NCBI GenBank assembly: GCA_035642095.1
Contig: DASQTB010000107.1
Location: 1-15,755 of the forward strand
Reading direction: 5' to 3'
Length of the DNA stretch: 15,755 bases
Source of the DNA: DASQTB01 sp035642095
Lineage (GTDB): Bacteria; Actinomycetota; UBA4738; CALAEC01
A program made the position numbers and the translations under genes. Below, piece after piece: positions 1 through 6,338 of the stretch. The notes beneath the pieces were generated by a model. It saw only the letters and a list, made by a program, of their open reading frames with translations, searched no databases and was not told the origin of the DNA. The number at the start of each line of letters is the position of its first letter. Position 1 is the first letter of the stretch.

Positions 1-162
1 GCGATGCTCCTACCACAGCCGCCCCACGGGCGCAGTAACAAATAGTTGTACGCTCCCCCGGCCCCAAGCGGCGAGCAACCTTTGAAAACCGGCCCATCCG
101 GCAGGGGAGAAAATGTCGAGAAATCGCAGTTCAAAGGCCAAATACAGCCCTCTACAAGGTCG
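1..162. other. Non-coding flank downstream of the tRNA gene
   Basis: No convincing gene is seen here. On the minus strand this is the 3' flank of the tRNA. A CCGG-ATGGG-CCGG-TTTT string lies near 84-105 (minus), but its stem is only 4 bp, too weak to call as the tRNA terminator. Confidence 0.4.
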
Positions 163-235
163 TGCCCCCGGGAGGACTCGAACCTCCGACACCCGGTTTA
201 GGAAACCGGTGCTCTATCCCCTGAGCTACGGGGGC
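163..235 (-). tRNA. tRNA-Arg (anticodon CCU)
   Basis: Reading the minus strand from 235 to 163 gives a complete 73-nt cloverleaf. The acceptor arm GCCCCCG pairs with CGGGGGC, followed by discriminator A. The D stem is GCTC/GAGC with loop AGGGGATA. The anticodon arm is CCGGT-TTCCTAA-ACCGG, so positions 34-36 read CCT and decode AGG. The variable loop is GTGTC and the T arm GGAGG-TTCGAGT-CCTCC. T8 is present and all stems are fully paired. The 3' CCA is not encoded. A decayed copy of the same tRNA lies at 1937-2006. Genes for tRNA-Arg(CCU) are known integration targets for mobile elements, but no integrase is visible nearby. Confidence 0.96.
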
Positions 236-420
236 GGGAGTTGTCGAAAAGGTGGCACGAACCCCCGTCTGCTTCCGCAGGCTCAAGTTTACCCGCTGGT
301 ACTGGCGGCTCAGAGGCGGATTGGCACCACTGCAGATGCTAGCTGGGAACCGACGCATTGCCGAGTCCGCTGGGCCGATTCGGCAAGTGAATCGATGACG
401 TAGGCCGCAGAGGCTAATCG
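236..420. other. Spacer with no gene seen
   Basis: This is intergenic sequence of lower GC (one line counted by hand is about 58 %). Reading frames here contain stops (for example at 388-390 and 415-417 in the frame that enters the next pseudogene), and translations across the tRNA give only known artefact peptides. The left end of the LVIVD pseudogene fragment lies at or just after the right edge of this stretch. Confidence 0.4.
286..291 (-). promoter_or_regulatory. Possible -10 box for tRNA-Arg
   Basis: The minus strand reads TAAACT here, 50 nt before the tRNA 5' end, which would leave a leader of about 44 nt for RNase P to remove. No -35 element is evident. The spacing is plausible, but AT-rich hexamers are not rare in this lower-GC stretch. 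Confidence 0.25.
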
Positions 421-884
421 GGGTTCGGTGCGAAGTTCAGCGCGAGCTCAGAGTTCGACCGATGGGGCTACTCCCGGGTGCTCGACACGTCAGATCACGC
501 CAACCCCCACCGAACCGGCCCAGATCGCCCTTCCGGAGACGAGCGGTGAGGACTTCGCCACCGGGTTCGGCGACCTCACGGTGCACGAGTTGGAGGTGCC
601 TCGCAACGACCCCAACGAGGGAGGTACCAACGCCGACACCGACCTGCTCGCGTACTTCAGCTGGTACTCCGCGGGCCTGAGAATCTGGGACAGTCTCCGA
701 CCCCGCCAATCCCTCGGAGGTGGGCCACTGCATCGACCAGAACGGCAACGATTTCTGGGGTGTGGCTCTGGCCGAAGATTCGGAGGGGAATCGGATCGTC
801 CTGGCCCGCGACATGGACTACGGGCTGTTCATCTTCCGGTACACCGGAGATATCCCACTCCGTAGTTCGCTCGCAACGGAGACG
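421..884 (+). pseudogene. LVIVD-repeat protein, 3' fragment with two frameshifts
   Basis: Three reading frames must be joined to recover one LVIVD-like protein tail. Frame 1 (from about 421) gives WGYSRVLDTSDHANP. Frame 2 gives TEPAQIALPETSGEDF, then AYFSWYSAGLRIWD. Frame 3 gives VSDPANPSEVGHCID, then NGNDFWGVALAEDSEGNRIV and GLFIFRYTGD. The joins are +1 shifts, one at a CCCCC run near 506-511 and one at an extra A at 692 (GAC-A-GTC). The motifs WDVSDPANP and YSAGLRIWD are typical of LVIVD beta-propeller repeats, which are usually extracellular. The 5' part is missing: the entry frame has stops at 388 and 415, and no signal peptide is present. Only the last two to three repeats survive. The original stop is uncertain, because the final frame stays open past 865 and through the hairpin at 885-915. 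It is almost certainly non-functional. Confidence 0.75.
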
Positions 885-915
885 GAGGAGGGCCGGCGTT
901 ACGCCGGCCCTCCTC
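885..915. terminator. Perfect 14-bp hairpin, probable bidirectional terminator
   Basis: GAGGAGGGCCGGCG (885-898) and its exact complement CGCCGGCCCTCCTC (902-915) flank a TTA loop. There is no T tract on either side, as often seen in high-GC actinobacterial terminators. It sits between two converging gene remnants (LVIVD on plus, CTPGFWKNH on minus), the place expected for a shared terminator. Its perfect pairing contrasts with the decay of the genes beside it. Confidence 0.7.
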
Positions 916-1005
916 ACGTTCCCTCAGTCGAACAGCTCGCCCGCAGAATGCCTCAAGGAAGCGCCGTGGGGATACGCTGGATGCCGACTCGTTGCCGTCA
1001 ACAGG

Positions 1006-1383
1006 CTACCTCAAGGGGCAGTCCGCGTTGTTCACATCGTCTAGGTGCTCGGCAAGCTGCAGCATCGTGGCCCGGTCGAGCGAGGCGAGGGCCTGGTTCA
1101 CCTTCAGCTGGATGTTGAAGGGCTCGGCGAACCGCCGGTAGGGGTAGTCGATGTCCTCGTGGGCAGCGTTGAGGAAGGCCGCGACCGTAGCCCGGAACAG
1201 GATCTTGGCCGCCCCCTCGAGCCCGCTTCCACCTCCACCCTGGAGAGCCTGGTGAAAGGTCATTGTCCGAAACGAGGCGAGCTCATCCGGGATGGTGAAG
1301 AACTGCTGGAGCGTCTGGCTGGGGTTATGCTCCTCCCACGCCGACTTATGATTCTTCCAGAACCCAGGTGTGCATCCTAATGG
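1006..1383 (-). pseudogene. CTPGFWKNH-motif secreted protein, headless 3' fragment
   Basis: Reading from 1377 down to the stop at 1008-1006 gives about 123 residues that begin GCTPGFWKNHKSAWEEH and continue into a small helical domain (KILFRATVAAFLNAAHEDID, then YPYRRF) ending NNADCPLR. CTPG(F/Y)WKNH is a recurring motif in secreted actinobacterial proteins, where it follows a signal peptide and often other domains. Here a TGA (1386-1384) lies three codons before the motif, and no start codon or signal peptide precedes it in frame. The first ATG (1263) falls inside the domain. The domain sequence itself looks undamaged, so this is a 5'-truncated remnant. It converges with the LVIVD remnant around the hairpin at 885-915. 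The function of the domain is not known to me. Confidence 0.65.
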
Positions 1384-1441
1384 TCAAGTCGAAAACCCCA
1401 TTGTGAGCTGTCTGCCGCCGTGGCTGCCAAGCCGCTCGGTC

Positions 1442-1464
1442 TAGAATCCCGATCGGAGGAGAGG
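1442..1464 (+). promoter_or_regulatory. -10 box and ribosome binding site of the ABM gene
   Basis: TAGAAT (1442-1447) is a good -10 hexamer. It is followed by a strong purine-rich Shine-Dalgarno stretch, GGAGGAGAGG (1455-1464), 12 nt before the ATG at 1477. This gene therefore uses a leadered, SD-driven start, unlike many others in the window. No clear -35 is seen. Confidence 0.55.
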
Positions 1465-1476
1465 AAACGGGCACCG

Positions 1477-1908
1477 ATGACGGAGCCAATCGTGTTCGTC
1501 AGTCATTTCAGGATCAAGGACGGCAAGCTCGACGGGTTGAAGCAGCTCTTCCCAGAGGTCCTCGAGATGTTGGAAGCGGAGAAGCCTCGTACGACGGCGC
1601 AGTTAGCCTACCTCGACGATGCTGGCACCAAGGTGTCCATCGTTCATGTCTTTACCGACGCCGACACGATGGACCTCCACTTCCGAGGGGCTGAGGAGAG
1701 GTCCAGGGCGGCATACGAGTTCATGGATCCGGCCGGATGGGAGATCTACGGGACGCCTAGCGACGCTGCCATGCAGATGATGCGACAGGCTGCGACGTCC
1801 GCGGCTGTCGCTTTGACCGTCCATTCCAAATACCTGGGTGGTTTCCTCCGCATGCAGTCGGACCTGAACGCAGATTCCAGTCCGGGTGACGGCGGAGCGA
1901 GGAGCTGA
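1477..1908 (+). CDS. ABM-superfamily protein (putative quinol-type monooxygenase)
   Basis: The protein has 143 residues. It opens with a beta strand (PIVFVSHFRIKDGKLDGLKQ) typical of antibiotic-biosynthesis-monooxygenase (ABM) ferredoxin-like folds, and continues with VHVFTDADTMDLHF (about 57-70), EERSRAAYEFMDPAGWEIYG (73-92) and a C-terminal stretch VALTVHSKYLGGFLR. This pattern resembles a family of small, stand-alone, probably dimeric ABM proteins. The substrate is unknown and cytoplasmic location is likely. The ATG at 1477 is chosen over an upstream in-frame GTG because of the SD at 1455-1464 and the family N-terminus. Hand-counted GC over three lines is about 58 %, clearly below the downstream genes. 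It is the only apparently intact gene between the two tRNA-Arg copies, so it may have been acquired. No partner gene is seen. Confidence 0.78.
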   Translation: MTEPIVFVSHFRIKDGKLDGLKQLFPEVLEMLEAEKPRTTAQLAYLDDAGTKVSIVHVFTDADTMDLHFRGAEERSRAAYEFMDPAGWEIYGTPSDAAMQMMRQAATSAAVALTVHSKYLGGFLRMQSDLNADSSPGDGGARS

Positions 1909-1936
1909 TGATCCGATCGTCCAACATCCCGACGAG

Positions 1937-2006
1937 TTCCCCGGAGGACTCGAACCCCGACGCCCTGTTTAGGAAACCGGCGCTCTATCCCCTGAGCCCG
2001 GGGGGC
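1937..2006 (-). pseudogene. Decayed tRNA-Arg(CCU) copy
   Basis: The minus strand from 2006 reads as a near copy of the tRNA at 163-235. Positions 1967-1997 match 196-226 over 31 nt with one mismatch, and 1943-1956 match 171-184 exactly. The anticodon loop TTCCTAA and the D arm are intact. The copy is broken elsewhere: T8 is changed (TA to GG after the acceptor), the anticodon stem has a G-A mismatch, one base is lost from the 5' side of the T stem, and the acceptor 3' strand reads GGGGAAC, leaving two mismatches. It is in the same orientation as the functional gene and about 1.77 kb away. It should not work as a tRNA and probably marks an old duplication or insertion boundary. Confidence 0.85.
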
Positions 2007-2046
2007 CGGGGCGCGAAGCCAGTGGAGCGAGGAAGATACGGGATGA

Positions 2047-2853
2047 ATGACAGCCCGAGCGCCTCGACGCGTCGTCTACGTGGCCACCGGCGAGCGGCAC
2101 CTTCGGGAGGCGGCCGCTTCCCTGGCCTCACTTAGGCAGCACGAGCCGAATCTGCCGGTCACCATGTTCGTCGATCCGGCCGCTCGGCCGACTCTCAGCA
2201 ACTGGGGCGTGACCGCCAGGACCGGCGACGCGCAGTTGGAGATCCTCGACCTCCCTGACTCCACGCACTCCTGGGCGGACAAACCCCTGGCCCTGGCGCG
2301 GGCCCAGGCGCTCGACGAGGAGGTCCTCTTCCTCGACTCCGATACTCGGATCTGCGGTCCCATCGGAGAGATCTTCGAGCTTCTGGAGGCGTTCGATCTC
2401 GCTGCGGCCCACGCCCCGGTCCGCCTCGATCGTCGCCAGCCTCCCTCCCTGGCCGATCGCGTGCCGGCCGCGTTCCCCGAGCTCAACACAGGAGTGCTGG
2501 CTTTCCGAAGGACTGCCGCCGTGATGAGACTGCTCGAACGCTGGCGGCGGCTGCATCTCGACGTCCTGCGGTCGATCGAACGTGCCACCGTGGGAGACCA
2601 ATCCACCTTCCGGGTGGCCCTCTACCAGTCTGACCTCCGCTTCGCCGTCCTCCCTCCCGAGTACAACTGTCGTTTCACGTTCCCCACCTACGTCCACGGG
2701 CCTGTGCGCATCCTCCACGGGCGAGCTCCCGATTTGGAGCGCATCGAGCGGGAGCTGAACGGGGTCTCCGGGGCCCGGGTATTCGTCCCCGGCATGGGCG
2801 TGCTTACGGGACGGGGTGGCGAGGCCACTTCGCCGGCGCAGCCCCCACCGTAG
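2047..2853 (+). CDS. GT8-like (GT-A fold) glycosyltransferase
   Basis: The protein has 268 residues, is soluble, and has no signal peptide. The N-terminal strand VVYVATGERHLREAAASLAS resembles the nucleotide-sugar binding start of GT-A enzymes. The metal-binding DxD motif is seen as FLDSDTRI (DSD at 97-99). ELNTGVLAFRR (145-155) and GDQSTF (183-188) match the acceptor and donor loop motifs of GT8-like enzymes, and His224 in RILHGR could be the third metal ligand. It therefore probably transfers a sugar from a nucleotide donor; donor and acceptor cannot be read from sequence. The ATG at 2047 follows GAGGA (2029-2033) by 13 nt; an ATG at 2043 is in another frame. Its TAG stop lies 12 nt before the MptB-like gene, which suggests a shared envelope glycan role. 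Confidence 0.78.
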   Translation: MTARAPRRVVYVATGERHLREAAASLASLRQHEPNLPVTMFVDPAARPTLSNWGVTARTGDAQLEILDLPDSTHSWADKPLALARAQALDEEVLFLDSDTRICGPIGEIFELLEAFDLAAAHAPVRLDRRQPPSLADRVPAAFPELNTGVLAFRRTAAVMRLLERWRRLHLDVLRSIERATVGDQSTFRVALYQSDLRFAVLPPEYNCRFTFPTYVHGPVRILHGRAPDLERIERELNGVSGARVFVPGMGVLTGRGGEATSPAQPPP

Positions 2854-2856
2854 ACT
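2851..2856 (+). promoter_or_regulatory. Leaderless-type -10 box of the MptB-like gene
   Basis: TAGACT ends 9 nt before the ATG at 2866, so transcription would start at or next to the start codon. Its first three bases are also the TAG stop of the preceding glycosyltransferase gene. No Shine-Dalgarno sequence is present in the short gap, in keeping with a leaderless mRNA. Confidence 0.6.
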
Positions 2857-2865
2857 CGGGGCCTC

Positions 2866-4563
2866 ATGCCCCAGCCCCGGTCGCGCGCTGCGCTGGTCAC
2901 CGCCGCGGTCCTGGTGACCGCCGGCCTCGTGGCTCTCGTGGCCGCCCGACCCGCCTCCCCGTTCACGCCACCGCTCTTCCCCGGCGCCGAGGGGTTCCCC
3001 CCGCTGGTCGGTCTGGCGGAGCTGTTGGGACTCGATCGTCTCTCTCGCGACGCCGTCGCCGTCCTGGGCGGCGCGGCGCTGTTCGCCTCGGCCGGCGCGT
3101 TTCTGTGGGCGCTGGTCGAGTCGTGGAGAGGGGCTCTGTCGACGGGCCGGATCTTGGTCGTCGCCGTCGTCTTGCACCTGGTGGCCGTGGCCATGCCGCT
3201 GTTCCTGTCCCGGGACGTGTACAGCTACGCCATCTACGGCCGGATGGTCTCGCACCACGACGCCAACCCGTACACGGAGATCCCGGCCGCGTTCCCCACC
3301 GACCCGACCTATCGATTGGTGTCGGTTGACTGGATCGATTCGCCGTCGGTCTACGGGCCGGCGTTCAGTGCCGTGGCCGCGGGGGTCACGGCGGGAGTCG
3401 AGTCGCCGGCGGGGATCGTGCTCGGATTCAAGGTGATCGCCGCGTTGGCCAGCCTGGGGACGGTCCTCATGGTGCTGGCCTCCGCCCGGCGGCTGGTCCC
3501 AGAGCGGGCGGCCTTCGCGGCCGTCCTCCTCGGATGGAACCCGGTGGTCGTGTTTCACGGCGTGGCCGGAGGACACAACGACTCCCTCCTTGCCCTGGCC
3601 GTGGCCGCCGCCGTGCTGGCCCTGCTGGTTCGGCGTGAGCTGTGGGCCACCGCCGCGCTGGCGGCGGGGACCCTGATCAAGGTCTCGGGGGCGATCCCGC
3701 TCTTGGTCGCCGTGGTGGCAGCCGTCATCCGCCGGCCCCGGGGCGAACGATGGCGGGCCCTCGGACTGCACGTGGCCGTTGCCGCCGCCGTGGCCGTGCC
3801 GTTCGTCGTCCCGTTCATGCAGGCGGAGGATCCGACCCTAGGGACGCTCGAGCTGACCAGCCGTCAGGGATGGCTGGCGCCGTCCCGGTTCGTCCTCGTG
3901 CTCGTTCGAGGGGCGGCCGAAGCGCTGGGAGGGAACGTGGCTTACGATGCCGCCTCGCTGATCGTTCGCATCGCCTTCCCGCTGCTGTTCGTGTGGGTCA
4001 TGGTGGCCTTGCTCCGCCACCTGGGACGGGAGCCCGGGACGCTCGAGCCGGAGGTCGTCGTTGCGGCGTTGGGGTGGGCCAGCCTGATGTCGTTCCTCGT
4101 CTCGCCCGTGCTCCTGCCGTGGTACGTGGCGTGGGTGTTGCCCCTGGCCTGGTTCCTTCCCAACCCTGCCCGAGGGGGGGCCGTCCTCGTGTCGGTGGCC
4201 CTGGCGATCACCGAGCTGCTGGCCGAGCCATCCCGCTCGCCGGACGTGTGGGAGGCAATGGTGTTCGGCCTCCACTGGGTGGCCACGCCGATCGTCCTCC
4301 TCGTGCTGGTCCGCCTGGTCCTCGACCTTCGCCGGCGGCTAGCCCTTGCTCCGGCCGCGGGCCCCTCATCGCCGCTCCTTCTCGAGCCCCCGTCGCTCGT
4401 CTCCGGTCTCGCTCGTGCCCGTTCTCGTCCCCGCCTTCCAGGCGGCGAAGTACCCGGCCGCTCCGACGGCGAGGACCAGCGCCGTGGAGGCAATGTCACC
4501 CGGCCGGACGCCCAACCGATCGGCCACGACCGTCGCGGCGACGGCCACCGCGATCCCGACTGA
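2866..4563 (+). CDS. MptB-like polyprenol-phosphomannose mannosyltransferase
   Basis: The protein has 565 residues and about 12 hydrophobic segments, a GT-C topology. Motifs match the MptA/MptB alpha-1,6-mannosyltransferase family: SRDVYSYAIYGRM (115-127, with the catalytic-type acidic residue after the first large loop), NPYTEIP (134-140), YGP (163-165) and WNPVVVFHGVAGGHND (224-239). Such enzymes use polyprenyl-phosphate mannose on the outer membrane face to extend mannan cores of lipoglycans. The last TM helix ends near residue 490. The final 65 residues are polar, low-complexity and basic, and are read entirely from the strand opposite the 3' end of the next gene (198-bp overlap), so this tail may be a run-on extension. 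The ATG at 2866 follows TAGACT by 9 nt. The exact mannan product in this organism is unknown. Confidence 0.82.
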   Translation: MPQPRSRAALVTAAVLVTAGLVALVAARPASPFTPPLFPGAEGFPPLVGLAELLGLDRLSRDAVAVLGGAALFASAGAFLWALVESWRGALSTGRILVVAVVLHLVAVAMPLFLSRDVYSYAIYGRMVSHHDANPYTEIPAAFPTDPTYRLVSVDWIDSPSVYGPAFSAVAAGVTAGVESPAGIVLGFKVIAALASLGTVLMVLASARRLVPERAAFAAVLLGWNPVVVFHGVAGGHNDSLLALAVAAAVLALLVRRELWATAALAAGTLIKVSGAIPLLVAVVAAVIRRPRGERWRALGLHVAVAAAVAVPFVVPFMQAEDPTLGTLELTSRQGWLAPSRFVLVLVRGAAEALGGNVAYDAASLIVRIAFPLLFVWVMVALLRHLGREPGTLEPEVVVAALGWASLMSFLVSPVLLPWYVAWVLPLAWFLPNPARGGAVLVSVALAITELLAEPSRSPDVWEAMVFGLHWVATPIVLLVLVRLVLDLRRRLALAPAAGPSSPLLLEPPSLVSGLARARSRPRLPGGEVPGRSDGEDQRRGGNVTRPDAQPIGHDRRGDGHRDPD

Positions 4564-6294
4564 TGGCGCCGCCGCCGCCGCAGCCCGCCGCCCTCGCTCC
4601 GGGAGGCCCCACCGAGCCCACCCCCCACCGATGACCGCCAATACGCCCAGGGCCAGGATCGATCGCCAGATCAGCTCTCCGGCGTCGTAGCCGACGGGCT
4701 CCTGGCCGGGCGTCCCCACGGTCGGGGATCGTCCGGCGGTGGAAGGCTCCGACAGAAGCAGAACCTCCGGGGCGATCTCTCGCCCGAGGGTCGGATCCCA
4801 TCCGGCCTCGTTGAGCGGCCGAATGAGGAAGGTCGAGGCCCGGCCGAGGACCGGCTCGACCTCGCGGAGGTACACGGCGGCGATCCGGTCGTGCTCCTGG
4901 TCCCCGGTCCTGGTGACCCGGCCGGCCAGGACGTCGGAGGGAGATCCCACCGCGATCCGGACGTCGCCGATACGGCCGGCGGGAACCCCCATCCTGATGA
5001 GGTTCCCCGCGCGGGTCACGTGATAGGCGGCGGAGGGCTGATCGGTGTCGACCACGAAGACCAGCGGGGCGCCGGGGTCGAGATCGAGCGCGGCGATCGA
5101 GCTCCCGGCGCGGGCCACCGCGTCGAGCTCGCGTTCGGTGAACGCGGGCGAGTGCCGGAACCAGCCGAACATCGAGAACCCCACGAACGCGGCGACGGCG
5201 ATGGCAGCCACCATGGCTCCGAGCCGCCCTCGCCGGGCCAGCTCCACGGCGCCGACCGCCGCACCGAGCGGGATAAAGAACGCGAACTGAAGCATCCGGT
5301 TCGGCGGTCCCCACGATGTCGCCGCCAGGACGACGATGCCAGCGAGGGTGATCGCGGCCCACGACAGCCACAGCGTGGGCAGGAACGGTGACCCCTTTCG
5401 ATCTGCGGACATCGCCCCGACCCCGACGAGCCCGATCCCGGCGACCAGGGGCACGGCGGTCCGGGTGATGTCCCCTCGCAACCGCTCGCGGTACCGGTCG
5501 ATCAGAAGATCACGGAACCCCAGCCGGCGGAAGAACCCGTCCTGCGAGGTATCGCCCGGGATCCGGGGCTCGAGGGACAGCCAGGCCAGGGCTCCGGCGG
5601 ACAGGGCGGCGCCGCCGCCGAGCGCCATTGACATCCGCACCGCCTCGGTGTCTCGCCATGGACGACCGGCCCGGCGGTCTCGAACCGCAGCCGGGATCCC
5701 CGCCGCCACGACGGGGATGAGGATCACCAGTCCGACCAGTGCGAACGTGCGGTGGGTCACGCCGGCCGCCATGACGAGCCCGGTGGCGGCGCCCACCGCC
5801 CGCCACGACCCTCCGGCCAGCGACAGCGCCGCCGCTGCGGTCAGGAACACGGCCACTTGGGCCACGTTGGCCAGCCAGCCGCCGGCCAGGTAGGCGGTGA
5901 ACGCCCCCGTGAGGACGGCGGCGGCCAACGCACGCGTGGCCGAGGGACGGAGCGTCGACTCGACGAGGCATGCGGCGGCCAGACCGCAGCACGCCGCGAG
6001 CACGGGCCCGAGGATGGTTACCGTCCCGAGCGGGTCGGTGCCGATCAGTGCTCCTAGGAGGACGGTCAGTCCGGGGACGCCGGGCCCGGCCCCCGGCCCC
6101 TGCGGGAGGCCCGTCGCCTCGGCCGCCCGGGCCAGCCACGTGTACACCGGACCGTCCGGGCCGATGGGGAGCGCATAGCCCGCTGTGATCGGGTGGACGA
6201 GGTAGAGGGCCAGAAGGGCCAGGGCCGCCCCGAACGCGAAGGCCGCGGCTCCCGACCACCGATCGTCCGATCGAGCGCCCCCGACGTGGCTCAT
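4366..6294 (-). CDS. Unknown multi-pass membrane protein, GT-C-like layout
   Basis: The protein has 642 residues and I do not recognise its family. It has about 10-12 hydrophobic helices in its first 380 residues, then a mainly polar region (about 382-540) predicted to lie on one side of the membrane, then two or three helices (about 542-620) and a charged tail. A GPDGPVYTWLARA motif (45-57) lies in the first loop, where GT-C glycosyltransferases carry an acidic catalytic residue, and GVTHRTFALVG lies at about 178-188. A lipid-linked sugar transferase is possible given the neighbouring MptB-like gene, but this is inference. The ATG at 6294 is preferred to GTG 6303 because TACCGT (6307-6302) ends exactly 7 nt before it, the same spacing as at other genes here. 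Its 3' end overlaps the MptB-like gene antisense by 198 bp. Confidence 0.75.
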   Translation of the reverse strand: MSHVGGARSDDRWSGAAAFAFGAALALLALYLVHPITAGYALPIGPDGPVYTWLARAAEATGLPQGPGAGPGVPGLTVLLGALIGTDPLGTVTILGPVLAACCGLAAACLVESTLRPSATRALAAAVLTGAFTAYLAGGWLANVAQVAVFLTAAAALSLAGGSWRAVGAATGLVMAAGVTHRTFALVGLVILIPVVAAGIPAAVRDRRAGRPWRDTEAVRMSMALGGGAALSAGALAWLSLEPRIPGDTSQDGFFRRLGFRDLLIDRYRERLRGDITRTAVPLVAGIGLVGVGAMSADRKGSPFLPTLWLSWAAITLAGIVVLAATSWGPPNRMLQFAFFIPLGAAVGAVELARRGRLGAMVAAIAVAAFVGFSMFGWFRHSPAFTERELDAVARAGSSIAALDLDPGAPLVFVVDTDQPSAAYHVTRAGNLIRMGVPAGRIGDVRIAVGSPSDVLAGRVTRTGDQEHDRIAAVYLREVEPVLGRASTFLIRPLNEAGWDPTLGREIAPEVLLLSEPSTAGRSPTVGTPGQEPVGYDAGELIWRSILALGVLAVIGGGWARWGLPERGRRAAAAAAPSVGIAVAVAATVVADRLGVRPGDIASTALVLAVGAAGYFAAWKAGTRTGTSETGDERRGLEKERR

Positions 6295-6301
6295 CCGGGG
6301 C

Positions 6302-6307
6302 ACGGTA
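6302..6307 (-). promoter_or_regulatory. Leaderless-type -10 box of the membrane protein gene
   Basis: The minus strand reads TACCGT, followed by GCCCCGG (7 nt) and the ATG at 6294. It lies 17 bp from the outward-facing TAGGAT box of tldD, so each box occupies the other's -35 position. An alternative is TAGCAT (6326-6321, minus) with GGGGGG as SD for the GTG at 6303. Confidence 0.5.
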
Positions 6308-6324
6308 CAGCGTCCCCCCGATGC

Positions 6325-6330
6325 TAGGAT
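6325..6330 (+). promoter_or_regulatory. Leaderless-type -10 box of tldD
   Basis: TAGGAT ends 8 nt before the ATG at 6339. The gap GCGCCTTC has no Shine-Dalgarno sequence, so a leaderless transcript is likely. The upstream in-frame ATG at 6321 would lie at the -10 box itself, which argues for the start at 6339. Confidence 0.6.
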
Positions 6331-6338
6331 GCGCCTTC

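Noticed and set aside
84..105. Rho-independent terminator for tRNA-Arg
   Set aside because: The stem is only CCGG/CCGG (4 bp), although it is followed by TTTT on the minus strand.
113..403. Reading frames across tRNA-Arg on both strands giving peptides such as GRTRTSDTRFRKPVLYPLS or PVAQGIEHRFPKPG
   Set aside because: These are well-known false proteins made by translating tRNA genes; the tRNA explains the sequence fully.
1..2046. Integrase, transposase or insertion sequence ends in the debris zone
   Set aside because: No recombinase motif, terminal inverted repeat or target duplication was seen; only the tRNA repeat suggests mobility.
2128..3771. Long minus-strand open frame (547 codons) opposite the GT8-like and MptB-like genes
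   Set aside because: It is antisense of clear genes, its composition is a low-complexity Arg/Gly/His/Asp mix, and it shows no family motif. High GC makes stops rare on the opposite strand.
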